A stretch of 64,000 nucleotides of DNA, from contig NC_085133.1 of assembly GCF_030269925.1 (NCBI RefSeq), forward strand, positions 392,001 to 456,000. The letters are read 5' to 3'. Below, piece by piece: positions 1 to 13,300 of the stretch. Source of the DNA: Bombyx mori (Eukaryota > Arthropoda > Insecta > Lepidoptera > Bombycidae). Position 1 is the stretch's first letter; every line of letters begins with the position of its first letter. The notes beneath the pieces are model-generated. The model had not been told where the DNA came from. It was given only the letters and a program-made list of their open reading frames with translations, and made no database searches. Made by a program: the position numbers and the translations under genes.

Positions 1-959
1 TTTGATTTATATTTTTTTTGTGTGTGTGACTTAAACGTTAATAGCACTGGCCACTATTCTCATCAAACGTCTTGAATGGTTTGACATGCAACCTATAACC
101 CATAGACACAACCTGCTAACTTTTTCACTGGACCTTCTCAGTAGGTTGCCATTAGTAAGTTCTCCCAGGTTGAGCCCTGTAAACTTACCTTCCAAACCAG
201 TGAAGCATGAATAGTCTCTTAAGGCTATCAGCGATTAGGTCATCATCATCATCTCGGCGTCCGTTGTTCACTGCTGAATGTAGGCCTCTCCAACTGATTT
301 CCCGTGCGGCCGGTCCTATGCCACCTGCATCCAACGTGACGTGGCATCTGGTAGTCCCTCACTACGCTTACCAGTACGTGGTCTCCATCGCGGATCTTTC
401 TCCCATTGGCCGTCCGACCTTCGCCCTATATGACCTGGCCACTGCCATTTCAGCTTGCTAATCCTACGGGCGATGTCAGCAACTTTGGTTCTTTTATGGA
501 TCTCCTAATTTCTGATTAGGTCTCGTAGAGAAATACCAAGCATAGCCCTATCCATAGCTTTCTGCGTAACACTAACCTTCCTAAAAAATCCCCTGTCAAG
601 CAGTGTTGTTAGGTTAGGGAGAACAAAAACATGAATGTAATTATATATTCAAAGCTTTTGTAACCTGTCTAAACAAACAGCATTTATTCCAGTTTGAAGG
701 GCGAGACAGACATATAATTGTTATCTGTTACAATTCGTCCTAAAAAGGTTTTCACCAGTTTCTTCTTGTCCCGGCCCCAAATCATACGAGGACAGCGCAA
801 TGTGTCCTCCCTATCATGCTGCATAGGAACGCCTGCCTAACATACACTCTCCTTGGGTTATATCTCCAGTAGTATATCCATTGCAACTTAGCATAGGGGT
901 GGTTTTTTTCTGTTTCTGTTTTTAGTGTTTGTTTCATACACCACTTTCATTAGTTGGTA

Positions 960-1203
960 TTTTTTTTCCTACCTATGCTGATAACCTTGAGAGGCTATTT
1001 CAGCTTCACCCCAACGTGTAGGTGAGCTCACGGGGCTCAAACCGGAGTGATGCTAACACTGGTCCTAGCAAGAGCAGTGCATCGCAGAATCTACCACCGA
1101 GTCGAGCCCTGCGTCGCAAGCGACGGGTTCGACGAGGACGGCGACCGGTGCTTGTGGTACCTAAAAGCACATTTAATGGATCGGGAAGATCCGTAATGAC
1201 ATG
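960..1203 (-). mobile_element. SINE, second (CACGTC...poly-A) family, with target-site duplication
   Basis: Poly(T) at the left and the family's usual right end (atgacat here, normally atgacgtg). It shares the blocks ggtgagctcacggggctcaa and gcagaatctaccaccg with the copies at 4.5, 6.6, 16.1, 20.2 and 44.9 kb. It is flanked by AGTTGGTA at 952-959 and 1204-1211, the mark of retrotransposition. Part of the middle is missing compared with the 4.5-kb copy. Confidence 0.75.
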
Positions 1204-2112
1204 AGTTGGTAATGACAAGAAGTGCGTATTAGACTTCTGACTGGCTCGAAAAAGTACCAGACGTATTTTTTTATCCTTCAAATAGGATTCCCATCTTAAT
1301 TTCAGATGTACGTTGCACTTTCAATTGCGTGTGTTAAGTCGAGCTTTATTCGTACAAGTTTTTTAAACAGAAAATAGAGTCAATAGAAAGAATTTTCAGA
1401 TTAGGGAAAGAAAAAGAAAAAAATCGTTCTTAAAATTTATTACCAAAAAAGATACAGATAACTTAATAAAATTATAATATTAATAATAATGACGATTTAA
1501 AAATTGTTTTACAGATGTACTACTTACATACTATACATAGACAGGTAATCTCATTATAACCATAGACTAAAATAAAAATGATTTTTTTACAATGATAACA
1601 TTTGGTACGTTAAAAACAACATCTTTACAATCGACAAACATTAACGACTCCCGCCAATAACTTGTGCCATTAATAAAGTCAAATTAACTGTTCAATATGA
1701 ACATGACTTTGTTACAATTGGCGATTGTAAAAAGGCCTCAAAACAAGCGCTAGCTTCAATTAAATTAATTATTAAACATAATTAATAGTGTAAATACCAT
1801 GAAGAACTTTAACGTTAAAATTCTGTAGTTTTATTGGATATGAAAATAATTAATCCGGTATTATTTAATTAAGAGTATTTTACCCCATCTTCCTACAGTT
1901 CGCTGCAGATCAGGTTTTCGCATATTAGTAAAGTTCCCTGTCCACAAAACTGGTTCTACAATTTGAGTCGGTCGATTATTTAATGTCTCACACAGATATG
2001 CCTTCGATAGTTTCTCAGCTATTTCATTAAATACTTCGACGTAAGATTGTAAGTTGTGTATATGTGAGCATGGTTTTAAGTTTCTTCAGCTGTATTAAGC
2101 ATACGAATTTAA

Positions 2113-2362
2113 TTTTTTTTTATTGCTTAGATGGGTGGACGAGCTCACAGCCCACCTGGTGTTAAGTGGTTACTGGAGCCCATAGACATCCACAACGTAA
2201 ATGCGCCATCCACCTTGAGATATAAGTTCTAAGATCTCAAGTATAGTTACAACGGCTGCCCCACCCTTCAAACCGAAACGCATTACTGCTTCACGGCAGA
2301 AATAGGCAGGGTGATGGTATCCACCCGCGCGGACTCACAAGAGGTCCTACCACCAGTAATAG
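2113..2362 (-). mobile_element. Bm1-type SINE body, 5' truncated
   Basis: Carries the family's body on the minus strand: poly(T), attgcttagatgggtggac, ggttactggagcccatagac and aaaccgaaacgcattactgc, ending caccagtaat. It lacks the tRNA-like head seen at 5612-6051. The name Bm1 is from memory of the family and should be checked. Confidence 0.8.
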
Positions 2363-2486
2363 TTTAAGGAAACTCAAATACATATAACGGTCACATAATA
2401 CCATCAACCATTTGACTGCTGTGTAGGTCACCGGTGCCTTACGCGGCGTACTGAAGTAATTATGTCGATTTGTCTTTTCGATCTGG

Positions 2487-2670
2487 TTTTTTTATGATTG
2501 AAGGATTACTGGTGGCCCAGCAGCCTTTCCAGTTTCACCAGGACAGGTGGGCGAGCAAAGGCTCAGCCAGGAGGGGTGGAATTACAACTCAGAGCAACTG
2601 CTTCGCGAATGAATCTACTACCGGATCCGAATCGCGACCCGCTGAGAAACTCAGCGGGCTGATGCATGGG
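2487..2670 (-). mobile_element. SINE, variant of second family, truncated
   Basis: The poly(T) is followed by atgattgaaggattactggt and gtttcaccaggacaggtggg. This matches the complete copy at 61266-61631 and a fragment at 21531-21592. Confidence 0.65.
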
Positions 2671-4199
2671 TTCGATCTTGTTATTAAGGTGCGGAATACC
2701 TAGTGGACTGGGAAAGACGAATCTATTTCCACCGGTGACCTACGTGTTAGCCAAAGGGTTAAGTTTTTTTTTCTGATACCAGCGTCGAAACTAGATGCAA
2801 AATGACAAAGAAATTCATATCTTAAAAACTATATTACTCGTCCTCGCCGTTACCGCGAAGTCGTGTTTTTTTTTTTTTTTAATATTGTAACCACATCCAT
2901 TTTTGGCATTATTTTCTGATTTCGAACAGCGACACTTGAACTTTTTCATTAAAACAAAGTTAGTTATAAAGTAGCTTGTCGAAAAGTAAAAACGAGCCAG
3001 CTTTTCATATCACGAGCAACTTACTTACTCGGTACACAACACACAACGTACACCTGCTTCTGTAGACAACTTAGTGACGTCATTTGTTAGTACGCCACGG
3101 CGACCGTCTATACGAGTGGTAATGATTGGAGCTTACAAACGAAGACGTAATTAAAATAACTAAATAATTAATTAATACATAATACATTGTATACATTTTG
3201 CGTTAGCAATTATTATAAAAATATTTCTATGTGTTTATTCATGAGGACCTCAAAAGCGTTTCGGCTGGGGCCGGCCGTCTCCGGGTCCTCACGAACTAGT
3301 GACTACATATTTTCATGGAAGAGCTTTTTGCGTTACTTTTGATATTATTTATTTAATAAATCAAAACGAACGCCGTTTTATAACTAATATTTACATACGC
3401 GACGAATGAGTGTTAGTTCGAAATACTTAAGGATGTCGACGAGTTAATTTGGCAACGACACAAGTACAAGCCTAGACTCGTGGGGCCACTGCGTACCCCG
3501 GGGTAAGGGATCGCGGGGGGTGCTCGTGTCTACCCCGAACTGTCCGGGGGCGCGGCGCTGTGTAGCCTCCCACGTTTACAGTTGAGTTTAATTTACAATA
3601 GTGCAATCGGCAGCGGAGGGGAGTGGTGGCCGCCAGGGTTGCCATCAAACACATTTTATACCAGTTCAATTTGTTAATAATTATGTTAGTAACTTTAGGA
3701 TGTGTCGTACAATGATGAGGGGCACGTAGCCATGTGCCTATATTTTCATGGAATATATAATGTATAATAATATGGTAGTATAATTTTATTTTAGGTTAGC
3801 GACATCTTCAATACGAATTTAGTAATTGATTCAAATTAATTCGTCTACTTTGTTATTTATATGTTATATAGTTATCCTATCTTGTCATATATCCACACGA
3901 GGGTGCACACCACATACATACGTCATTATGCATAGTATAGAACGCGTACAACGCCTGTGCAATTAATACGCGATAACAAAATAATATTTCACAGGTTATT
4001 AATTAATCCAACCGTTATGGTACAAGGTATTGTTCCAATTTAAGAAATTATAATGAAATTTCGAATTTTACGTTTCTCAATCAAATTCCTGCAACAAACA
4101 GGCACGTATCGACGCGACGGTGTTTGATTGAATAAGTGTAAAGTTTACAAAAATTCGATGTAGTTTTACTAATCAATTCCATTCTAATAAAGGCGCGTA

Positions 4200-4205
4200 T
4201 TTATT
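4200..4205 (-). terminator. Candidate Crk poly(A) signal
   Basis: AATAAA on the minus strand about 105 nt past the Crk stop. It is the first canonical hexamer after the stop; whether it is used is unknown. Confidence 0.4.
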
Positions 4206-4307
4206 CCTATTGTATAATAAACTAATACCAATAAAGTATTAAAAACGGGTTTATATGTTTGGAAATAAATGCGTCCCGGGGAGGTGTCGGGGGTTGGGGG
4301 GGTGCAT

Positions 4308-7300
4308 CTAGCTGGGCGTGTTCTCGTCCAGGAACTCGACGTATGTGAAGGGGAAGTGTCCGGTCCGGCCGTTCAGTTCCCCGACCCACTGCCCGTTGAT
4401 GTTGATCTTTGTGACCTGCGCAACGAGCAAGCCGCACGCTCAGATTGTCTCTCGGGTTCAATTGTCTTTTTTTTTATCTACCTAAGCTGATAGCCTTGAG
4501 AGGCTGTTCCAGCGTAACCTTAACTAGTAGGTGAGCTCACGGGGCTCAAACCGGAGCGTTGCTAACACTGGCCCTAGCAAGAGCAGTGCTTTGCAGAATC
4601 TACCACCGGATCGAGCCACTGAGAAGATCCGGCGAGAAACTCAGTGGGCTGTGTCTATGAGCCAATTCCGGTGACCGATGCTTGAGGTACCTAAAAGCAC
4701 CGTTAATAGATCGGGAGGATCCGTAATGACGTGCTTTGGACGACGTGGACTGTTTACCATTCGGTCTACAGGATCGGGTATGTGAATTGTCCCGGACTAC
4801 CGCAGTATCGTGGGGGGAGAGGGGGGGGGGGATATTTTCCTGCTCGAAGATGTTAACTGCCAGAAGAGCTGATCTGATTCGTGGAGTCGTCAACGAAATG
4901 TAATGTCTAGGTACACAAACTTAGATTATTAGGCATTAGAATCAAACGGCAGGTTAAGGAGTTTTGGGGCGAATGTAAACAGTGACGTCATTATTGAGTA
5001 GTACCTCCTCTTTTAACGTTAAATTTATATGGTTGCTACATATTACTTCTTCTTTCTGTTGGAGTTTGAATATGTAAGTAATGGCAGACAACACTTGTCA
5101 CATGTGAAGTTTATTTAAATGTTAAAACAGATGCTTGTCTTCAGTTATGAAAAGTACTTCTCATCTAGACGCGGACAGTGAAACATCCTATGGTTTTATA
5201 AACATAAAACATTGTAAATGTGTAATAGTGTACCTAGTTTGTAATATATATTGACCATGAAGTCAGTGTTTTAATATAGCCCCTCACCTCCAGAGGCCAA
5301 TCCCTACAAATAGAACCACATCTCACACTTTCTACGCTAATTCTATTTGCTTTTTTTTTAACAAGAAATGTCTGCCGAGCGGTGCAGAGTGCTGTGTGGG
5401 GGACGGCGAGGGGCCGATAGGGGGCGTTGCTGGGGGACCTCACCTTAATGATGTCTCCTTCCTCAAGTTTGAGGGCCGTCTTGTCGTAGGCGTTGGGCAC
5501 CCGGGCCTGCCGCACGCGCGCCAGGGCGGGCAGCTTGCGCTGGACAACAACACGGTATTACACTCGACTGCCGGACTGTTGCTAAAATACTCAAGTGCAA
5601 ATTTGGTTCTATTTTTTTTAATGGTTTAGATGGGTAGACGAGCTCACAGCTCACCTGGTTTAAAATGATTACTGCAGCCTATAGACATTTACAACGTAAA
5701 CACGACACCCACCTTGAGATATAAGTTCTAAGGTCTCGAGTATAGTTTCAAATGCTACCCCGCCCTTCAAAACGAAACGCATTACTGCTTCACGGCAGAA
5801 ATAGGCGGAGTGGTGGTACCTACCCGCGCGGACTCACAATACGTCCCACTACCAGTAATTACGCAAATTATAATTTTACGGATTTGATTTTTACTACACG
5901 ATCTTATTTGTTCACCGTGGAAGTCAATCGTGAATATTTGTTGAGTACGTATTTCATTAGAAAAATTGGTACCCGCCTGCGGGACTCGAACACCGGTGCA
6001 TCGCTAGATACGAATGCACCGGACGTCTTATCCTTTAGGCCACGACGACTTGCGATGCTTCGTGTCAACGGTTTGCTTCACAAATAATCTATATAGAACA
6101 ATATAAATGAGATGCCTTTACCTCCATGTTGGTGAGGTGGGAGTTCTTGTTGACGGGCGGGGCCGGGGCCTCCAGGGACTCCGCAGACATGTCCGCCATC
6201 TACACCAACAAACTCATGTAGCTAGTGTTTTTCTGTCTAGCGCGAACAATACAACTTTTATTTATTAGTGACAACCCTAAATGTGAATAAAGATGTTTGA
6301 GACCAAAGGTGGTACACATTCGTTGCCATAAATAAATAACGGGGAACAAATCACGCACGCTCATTTGGCCCCAAATTAGGAATCCCTGTGTTGTAGGTAC
6401 CGTGGGCGTTTAAATATATAGATAATAAACACCCAGACAAAGAGGAAACAAATGAACGTTTGTCCGATGTGGGAATCGAACCCACGACCCTCGGCACAAT
6501 AGTCTGGAGCGCTAATTACTGCTCTACCGAGTCAGTCATGACAGCCGAGAACAAGGCATACAACTGAGACTTAAATCTTCAGACTCTAAATGTAACACAA
6601 TATTCACGCGGTGGTGACTTTTGCTGATAGCCTTGGGAAGCTATTTCAGCTTTATCCTAGAGTGTAGGTGAGCTCTCGGGGCTCAAACCGGGTGCGTTGT
6701 TAACACTGGCCCTAGCAAGAGCAATGCTTCGCAGAATCTACTACCGGATCGGAAACGCGACCCACTGAGAAGATCCGGCGAGAAACTCAGTGGGCTGCGT
6801 CTGTGGGTTAATTTATTTATAGGACGGTGACCGGGGCTTGAGGTACCTTAAAGCACCGTTAATATATCGGGAGGATCCGTAACGACGTGTTTAGGGCCAC
6901 GAGTTTTGTTCTGGTAACCACTTAGCAGCGCGCAAACTTGGAGATTGTAATCAAGCTCAAGTGCCATATCCTTGTCCATATCTTGTATACATATACTGGT
7001 GGTAGGATATCTTGTGAGTCCGCGCTGGTAGGTACCACCACCCTGCCTATTTCTGCCCTGAAGCAGTAATGAGTTTCGGTTTGAAGGGTGGGGCAGCCGC
7101 TGTAACTATACTTATGACCTTTTAGAACTTATGTCTCAAAGTGGGTGGAGCATTTACGCCGTAGATGTCTATGGGCTCCAGTAACCACTTAATATTTATT
7201 TATTTATAACTTTATATACTAGACAGTATAAAGGCGGACTTCATGCCATAGGCATTCTCTAACAGCCTACCTTAGGAGGGTGCAGAGATGAACCTTGGTA

Positions 7301-10300
7301 GGTGTAGTGTGATAGTAATATTACTTAAGCATATGTGTATATATAACATACATAATATTTATAGATACAAATACTCGTACTTAAATAAATACATATACAC
7401 ATAAAAATATATATAAGTAAATATTATCAATTAGATGACTCTGCTAACTCTCTGAGAAAAAGTTCTCGAATCCACGTCTTAAACGCTTCACGTGTAGTGG
7501 CCGACCTTATTTTGAGTGGGAGCTGTGATTAATAATATGAATATAATATTTAATATCAGGTCGGCTGTGACCTCATCCACCCATCTAAGCAATAAATAAA
7601 AAATCCTTATTCTAACGATGTAACACTAGCTAGTGAGGAGCTGACCCTCTGCACGTAGGGCACGGGGATGGAGCCGGTGCGGCCGTGCACGTTGCGCGCG
7701 GTCCACCACTGCTCCTCGTCGCGACTCACCACCGCCAGCTTCTCGCCGCGCCGGAACGGGAGGTCGTCTGCGTCCTGGAACCAGAGCACGCCCTGTGTGT
7801 TACTAGCCTCATCTATGCAACTCATCCACAACCCACCCACTCAACACTAGTCAACACCATGTTGCAATATTACTTTTTACAGCCACACTTCTGTTTCAGT
7901 GTCAAATATGATAATCATACTCGAGTTACTAGGCTGGCAATATCACACGACCAGTCTAACTGTCCACTTTATTAATCGTGACATCAGAGTACTCCATTTC
8001 TGGCTCCCTAGGGCTACGACAGACGTTTCGTTCACCCATTAGCTAGAGTAATTTCAACAATCACCTTTATCTTATTCCATTTGACGGATCAGACCATAGC
8101 TCACACATCACAAAGATTAAGCCCAGTGCGAACTTTAGACCCTCGCACTAAGGGATCGGTAGACATTAATACTCGGACCGTCTTATCATTCAGTCCACGG
8201 ATGCATCGAATTATCGAAACCTCTTATTATGTCCCAGTAAATCTCATTGTTTCCTTGGTAAGTAGACGTAACGCAGGAGTGCAAGTGCAAGACGGATAAC
8301 CCAGGAGAGAAAATCCTCTAAAAAGTTATTGTTTTTCGAAGTGTAAGATAAACAATTATGAAAAATTAATTATTATTTTTTCTACCCTCGAATACAGTAC
8401 AGACAAACTAAATATTATTTAAGCTTTTGTTATTAAAGGCTGTCATTACACTACAAAAGCACCGAGCGAAGCTCATTCGCGCGTTTGTTGGTACGTAGAA
8501 GTAGCCATGTGTACAGTGCACAACAAAAAATGTCTGCTACTGGACATATGAACCATATTCTAAGAATAGAATATTATGGAGACCTGAATATTGTATTTAC
8601 GACATTCTGCTGCCGGAAATTTCTAGATCGTGAATAATATTAAAATTAGGGCGGCCAGTTTAAATGGGTTTAGTTAGCTCTAGATTTTCGTACAATGAAA
8701 TTAGCGCTTGTTACAGGGATGTCAGGCAAAAAGTCCAAGATTTGGCACTAAGCAATAAAAAAAAAAACATGCCTCATAATTTGTTAAGCATTGCGTTTTC
8801 TACAAATTAATACATGGGACAGTACAAAACAGTATAATCCCATATAGATGCTTGTTTGTTTATAATTAAAAAGTAATCAAAATAGCAAGGGGGAAACTAA
8901 AGAAGATACATTAGCCAGAGTTATTTTTTAATTTTTTTTTCTGTTCCTTTGTTTGTTAGCGCACATCTCTGGGACTAGAGAAAGGCTTTTTATATAGTTT
9001 CCAGACGAAGACAGAGATTAGTTTGGAGCACAATGCAGGCGTTATTGCCATAAAATCGAATGTTTGCATTTTTAGCCAAAACGACTGAACCCATATTGAC
9101 GAGATTCAGGACAGGAGCAGTTTGAAGCCTGAGACAATGTACTTTTCAACCCACTGTTGAGCACGGGCCTTCGACCAAGGGATATACGATGTAATCATAA
9201 AAGAGAATCTGGCAAAAACTTGAGTGGCGCTATAACGAACAATATTGGACAGTCGATCTTATTGTTCACCCAATAAGAATGACACATACGACGCTGTTTA
9301 TGACGAATGGTTAGGTCGTTCATGAGAATTAGCAATAACAGACTTAAATGTTTCGCTGCCTACAACTGACGAAAGAATTTCACACCTTTTTTAAATGAAA
9401 TACATGCCATAGCCCTGTGGATACAAAACTGGCGAGGTGGAAGAGTACTCATAACGTCATTCAAAATTACTGGTGGTAGGACCTCTTGTGAGTTCGCGCG
9501 GGCGAGTACCACCACCCTGCTTATTTCTGCCGTGAAGCAGTAATTGCATTTGTGGATGTCTATGGGCTCCAGTACCCATTACACCATGATAATCTCTGGT
9601 CTGTTACTAAACTTGTACTATTATTACGCATGAGGCTAGTAAAGACTTTAATCTAAGCAATAAAAAAAAAAAAAACTTTTTGGCGGGAACGCAAGGAGTG
9701 AAGTTGTGTGATTTGTTTTATTTAGTCTTTAAAGTGGTTCTTCAGGTTTAAATGCGTAATAACGGTGGTTTATTTAGGGGTTTAGTATCTGTGAAAGTTC
9801 ACAAATTTGGGAAAATAAAACAAAGCCACTGGACGTAGCTTCTCGAGATCCTCCAAAAAGTCCACTGAAAAAGTCTCAGCAAATGACCACCATTTTACTG
9901 AGATTGTATTTCATCCTATATCATGTTAATTTTTTTGTAAATTTAATTCGTTTTTAATCATTTATGTTATGTCGCGATTAGTTTCCTTCGTTTTTTATTA
10001 TTCATAAACTGTAAATAATTGAAACGGCGAAATTGACACTGGCTAATGCGCAAACCGTGCCGGAGACAAAAAGTAAAATAGAAAAAGAACAGGCTAGTAA
10101 AAACTGAAAAAAAAAATTACTCACGTTGCCAGCGAAATCGAACTTCGCGATAACTATCTCTAGGGTCTGGTTCTGCTGCGGAGGCTGGTGAGCGATGGCC
10201 GTCCTCGCGTAGGGCCTCACCAGCGCCGTCGTGTCCAAGTAGTGGACGCGGTAGAACGACAACAGCGCCGCCATGTCCACGAACACCTGGTCTCCGATGC

Positions 10301-13300
10301 GGAAGAGCACCGAGCCGTCGGGTGAAACGATGCGATCGATTATATAGTTCGACACCCGACCTGCTTCTCTGTTGGATTGTAAATAAAACTAGATGTTGAG
10401 GTGATAAAGTTGTGTTTTGAGTGGCTTGATATCTATATATATAAAAATGAATTGCTGTTCGTTAGTCTCGCTAAAATTCGAGAACGGCTGGACCGCTCTC
10501 GCTTTTTTTATTACTCATATCTGTTCGCGACATCATAGAATTTCCTTTAAAGTTTGCACGTTACTTGAAAATTACTTATTTCATATTATTTAATAAACAC
10601 TTCTTATACAGTCTGGGTACAGCTTACAGGAGGGACTCGAATAGGCTGCGGTCGGATATGCAACTTGTGATTACAAGCCATATTATAATTTAACCTTAAT
10701 CGGCTCCAGTGTCCGATTAGCACCAGATGGGTCGTGTACTATCCATCTACACTTATGAAAAATCTGTTACCCATGATTGACAAATTAACATTGTTCCCAG
10801 AGTTCTTCTAATGAGTGTTGCGACTTTACCGGTGTTCAGATCCTCCAGAGAGACTATTTTTTTCAAGTAAATACATACATAGCACATGCCTATAAACGAT
10901 GAAGGTATAACATCGTGTTATTACACTCTATTGAGATTGACTATTACTCTATTGAGTGAAACACTTATTTTTTTAAATTTGCACGTGTACCAGCACCGGA
11001 ATCAAAAACAAATACATTTCCAGGCAACTCTCTAGTCAAAAATGAATCACAATAATTCCCATAATATTTAAATATGTATTTCACTTCACTACAATACAAA
11101 ATGTTGATATGATAAAGTCCACTTGAAACATACATAAAAACGAATAAATCATTTGAAATATAATTAAAGAAATGAAAGACATTTAAGTCATTGTACCGTT
11201 TAAAAAGTTGGGTGACTGCCAAGAAGCTGGTACAATTGACGCTGAAGACTTGAGTCCTGATCATGGAGATTGTTAGACTAGTTGCTTCGTTTCTATGAAT
11301 CACAATTGGACGTGTCTGACTTACTTGACGCAAAGAACGTAGTTTCCAACAATGGACTTCGAATCCCTGACCAGAAACACGCCACTCTCAGTCTCATTAA
11401 GGAGCAGATCTGTAGCTTCTTTCCGCGTCATGCCGTGAAAGTACCAGCTGTGAAAGAAAATGAAATTATATTTTTTATTCCATATCGACATAATATGTAG
11501 TTAGTGGGATATGTGGAAAAATATGTCCTCTCGTGTTTTTTAAAAAATTCCTGCGACTCACTAGCCCAAAAATTTTCGGTCTAATTCTATAGTTACTACT
11601 ACTAGAACATTCTCATAGGAGGACTTCACAGTTATTGATAGGAACGAATATTACAAAATGTGGAAGAACCAAAAATATGTCTATGATAGCTAGTTACTGT
11701 ATGAGCAGTCACGCTGAATTACACAAGAAAGACTCAACTATAAAACTCTCATTTACACACTAATTCAGTCATGTTGAATAAAATAGATATTCATAAGCTA
11801 GTAAATTAGACAATTTACAATAAATTTGACATGACAATCTCACTATATATGCTCAAACATAGAACGCTAACTGTCCAAGAGATTAAAATCTCAATATCTT
11901 CATTGAATAGTTAAAATATTTGAAAATACATTACTTTTCCATAAGTATAATATTTACAAGTGTCCTAATAACAAAGCATAAACTCCAGTGTATGGATCAA
12001 AAGCTTCACACTCTAGTTAGTGTACATGATTACATTAAAGCGCTATTAAACTGATGTAAAATGGGACAAACAGTAAAACAGGTCAACAGAAACATACAAG
12101 AATTGTTCTAGAACTATAAACCGAGACTAGTGTTTATGCACAATTTCAACTTCAAGAGGAATTTGAAATTAACTTCATTACATTCAATACCACATAAGCT
12201 TTTGACTTATCCAGTATAGTCATTATCTGAGTTCATAGACATCTTGCTATGCATGCATGCATGCTAACATCACCTACATATCTTGAGACACCCACACCTA
12301 GGGCAGTGGTGTACAACATGGGACTCTCAACTGCTGTGGGGGCCGCCAGTGGATTGTCGGGAGTCGTGACCAATTTCTATTTTTGATCAATTTAGTAGTT
12401 CGTAATAGACCACTCCCTCCCTAACTAGGGGTCGCCAAATTTTTTCTCTACTGAAGGGGTGGCAATTGAACAAACTGTGCACCAGTGATCTAGGGCATTC
12501 AGCATGTTCAAAAAACAGTATGAAGTACCTTACTTCACCTGTTGATTTTCCCCTAAACTGGTCAAATGAAGTGATCCCTCAGTAGTTGCTGACTAAATTT
12601 ATGATTACTTAAGGGGTTCCACTATATGATAAGTTTTTTAAGCATTTTTGGGATTTTTTTCAGACAATCAACAAAAACCTTTATCATGTAGATTATATAA
12701 AAAGCTTCACAACAAATGGGACATCTGATACTTATTATATTAAAATTTTGGATATAATAATAGAAAGATGTATCAATCTCAAAAATTTTAGGTCTAATGT
12801 AATAATTTTAAATCTATGTATTCGAGGATTCTATGCAATAGCCACACTACAATAGGCCAGCTCCTAGCACTCAACTAAGTGCTCTGAACAATTTCTTCTT
12901 CTAACTTCTGAGCTTTATAAAGAACAAATTTTTATTCAAACTTACCACTATTTTATGTATGGGGTACAATCAATTTACGTAAAAAAAAATTACTCATCAA
13001 TTGTGAAACCCCTTAATAAAATGTATTCTTAATTACAAGATTTGAGAATGCAAACCTTTGCTGACTTCTGATTACAATACAATAAACAGACAGCTCTAGC
13101 TAAATAGCCATTCCCAACTTGTGTCCAGTTTGTTTGTGAATCTTGTAGATTTTTTTTCCCTACCTATTCTAATAACTTCGAAACAGTTACACTAGATTCA
13201 CAGAACTAGTAGGTGAGCTCACAGGGCTCTAACCTGACGACGTTGCTAACACTAGCAATTTACGGTTCAATCTATTTTTTTCAAAACAGCACAAAAGCGT

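Larger units (their letters stand above)
1..4307. other. Crk 3' flank, mostly repeat remnants
   Basis: No gene could be supported. About 237-500 resembles the 3' part of an RTE-type LINE (atgtaggcctctccaactg, common in Lepidoptera). 88-170 is a diverged copy of the second SINE family. 960-1203, 2113-2362 and 2487-2670 are SINE copies annotated separately. 1380-1900 is AT-rich unique sequence that could be distant Crk 3' UTR. 3240-3300 and 3478-3625 are GC-rich islands of unknown origin in AT-rich surroundings. Confidence 0.6.

Noticed and set aside
207..461. An 84-codon plus-strand gene
   Set aside because: It lies in RTE-type LINE 3' sequence and resembles no protein.
6460..6545. A tRNA gene on the minus strand
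   Set aside because: The B box is good but the acceptor stem does not pair, and SINE sequence follows directly.
10965..11333. A 122-codon minus-strand frame
   Set aside because: It overlaps the end of the Crk SH2 exon out of frame and then runs through AT-rich intron; no conserved content.
12252..12265. GCATGCATGCATGC as a regulatory motif
   Set aside because: A short self-complementary run in an intron; nothing else supports a function.
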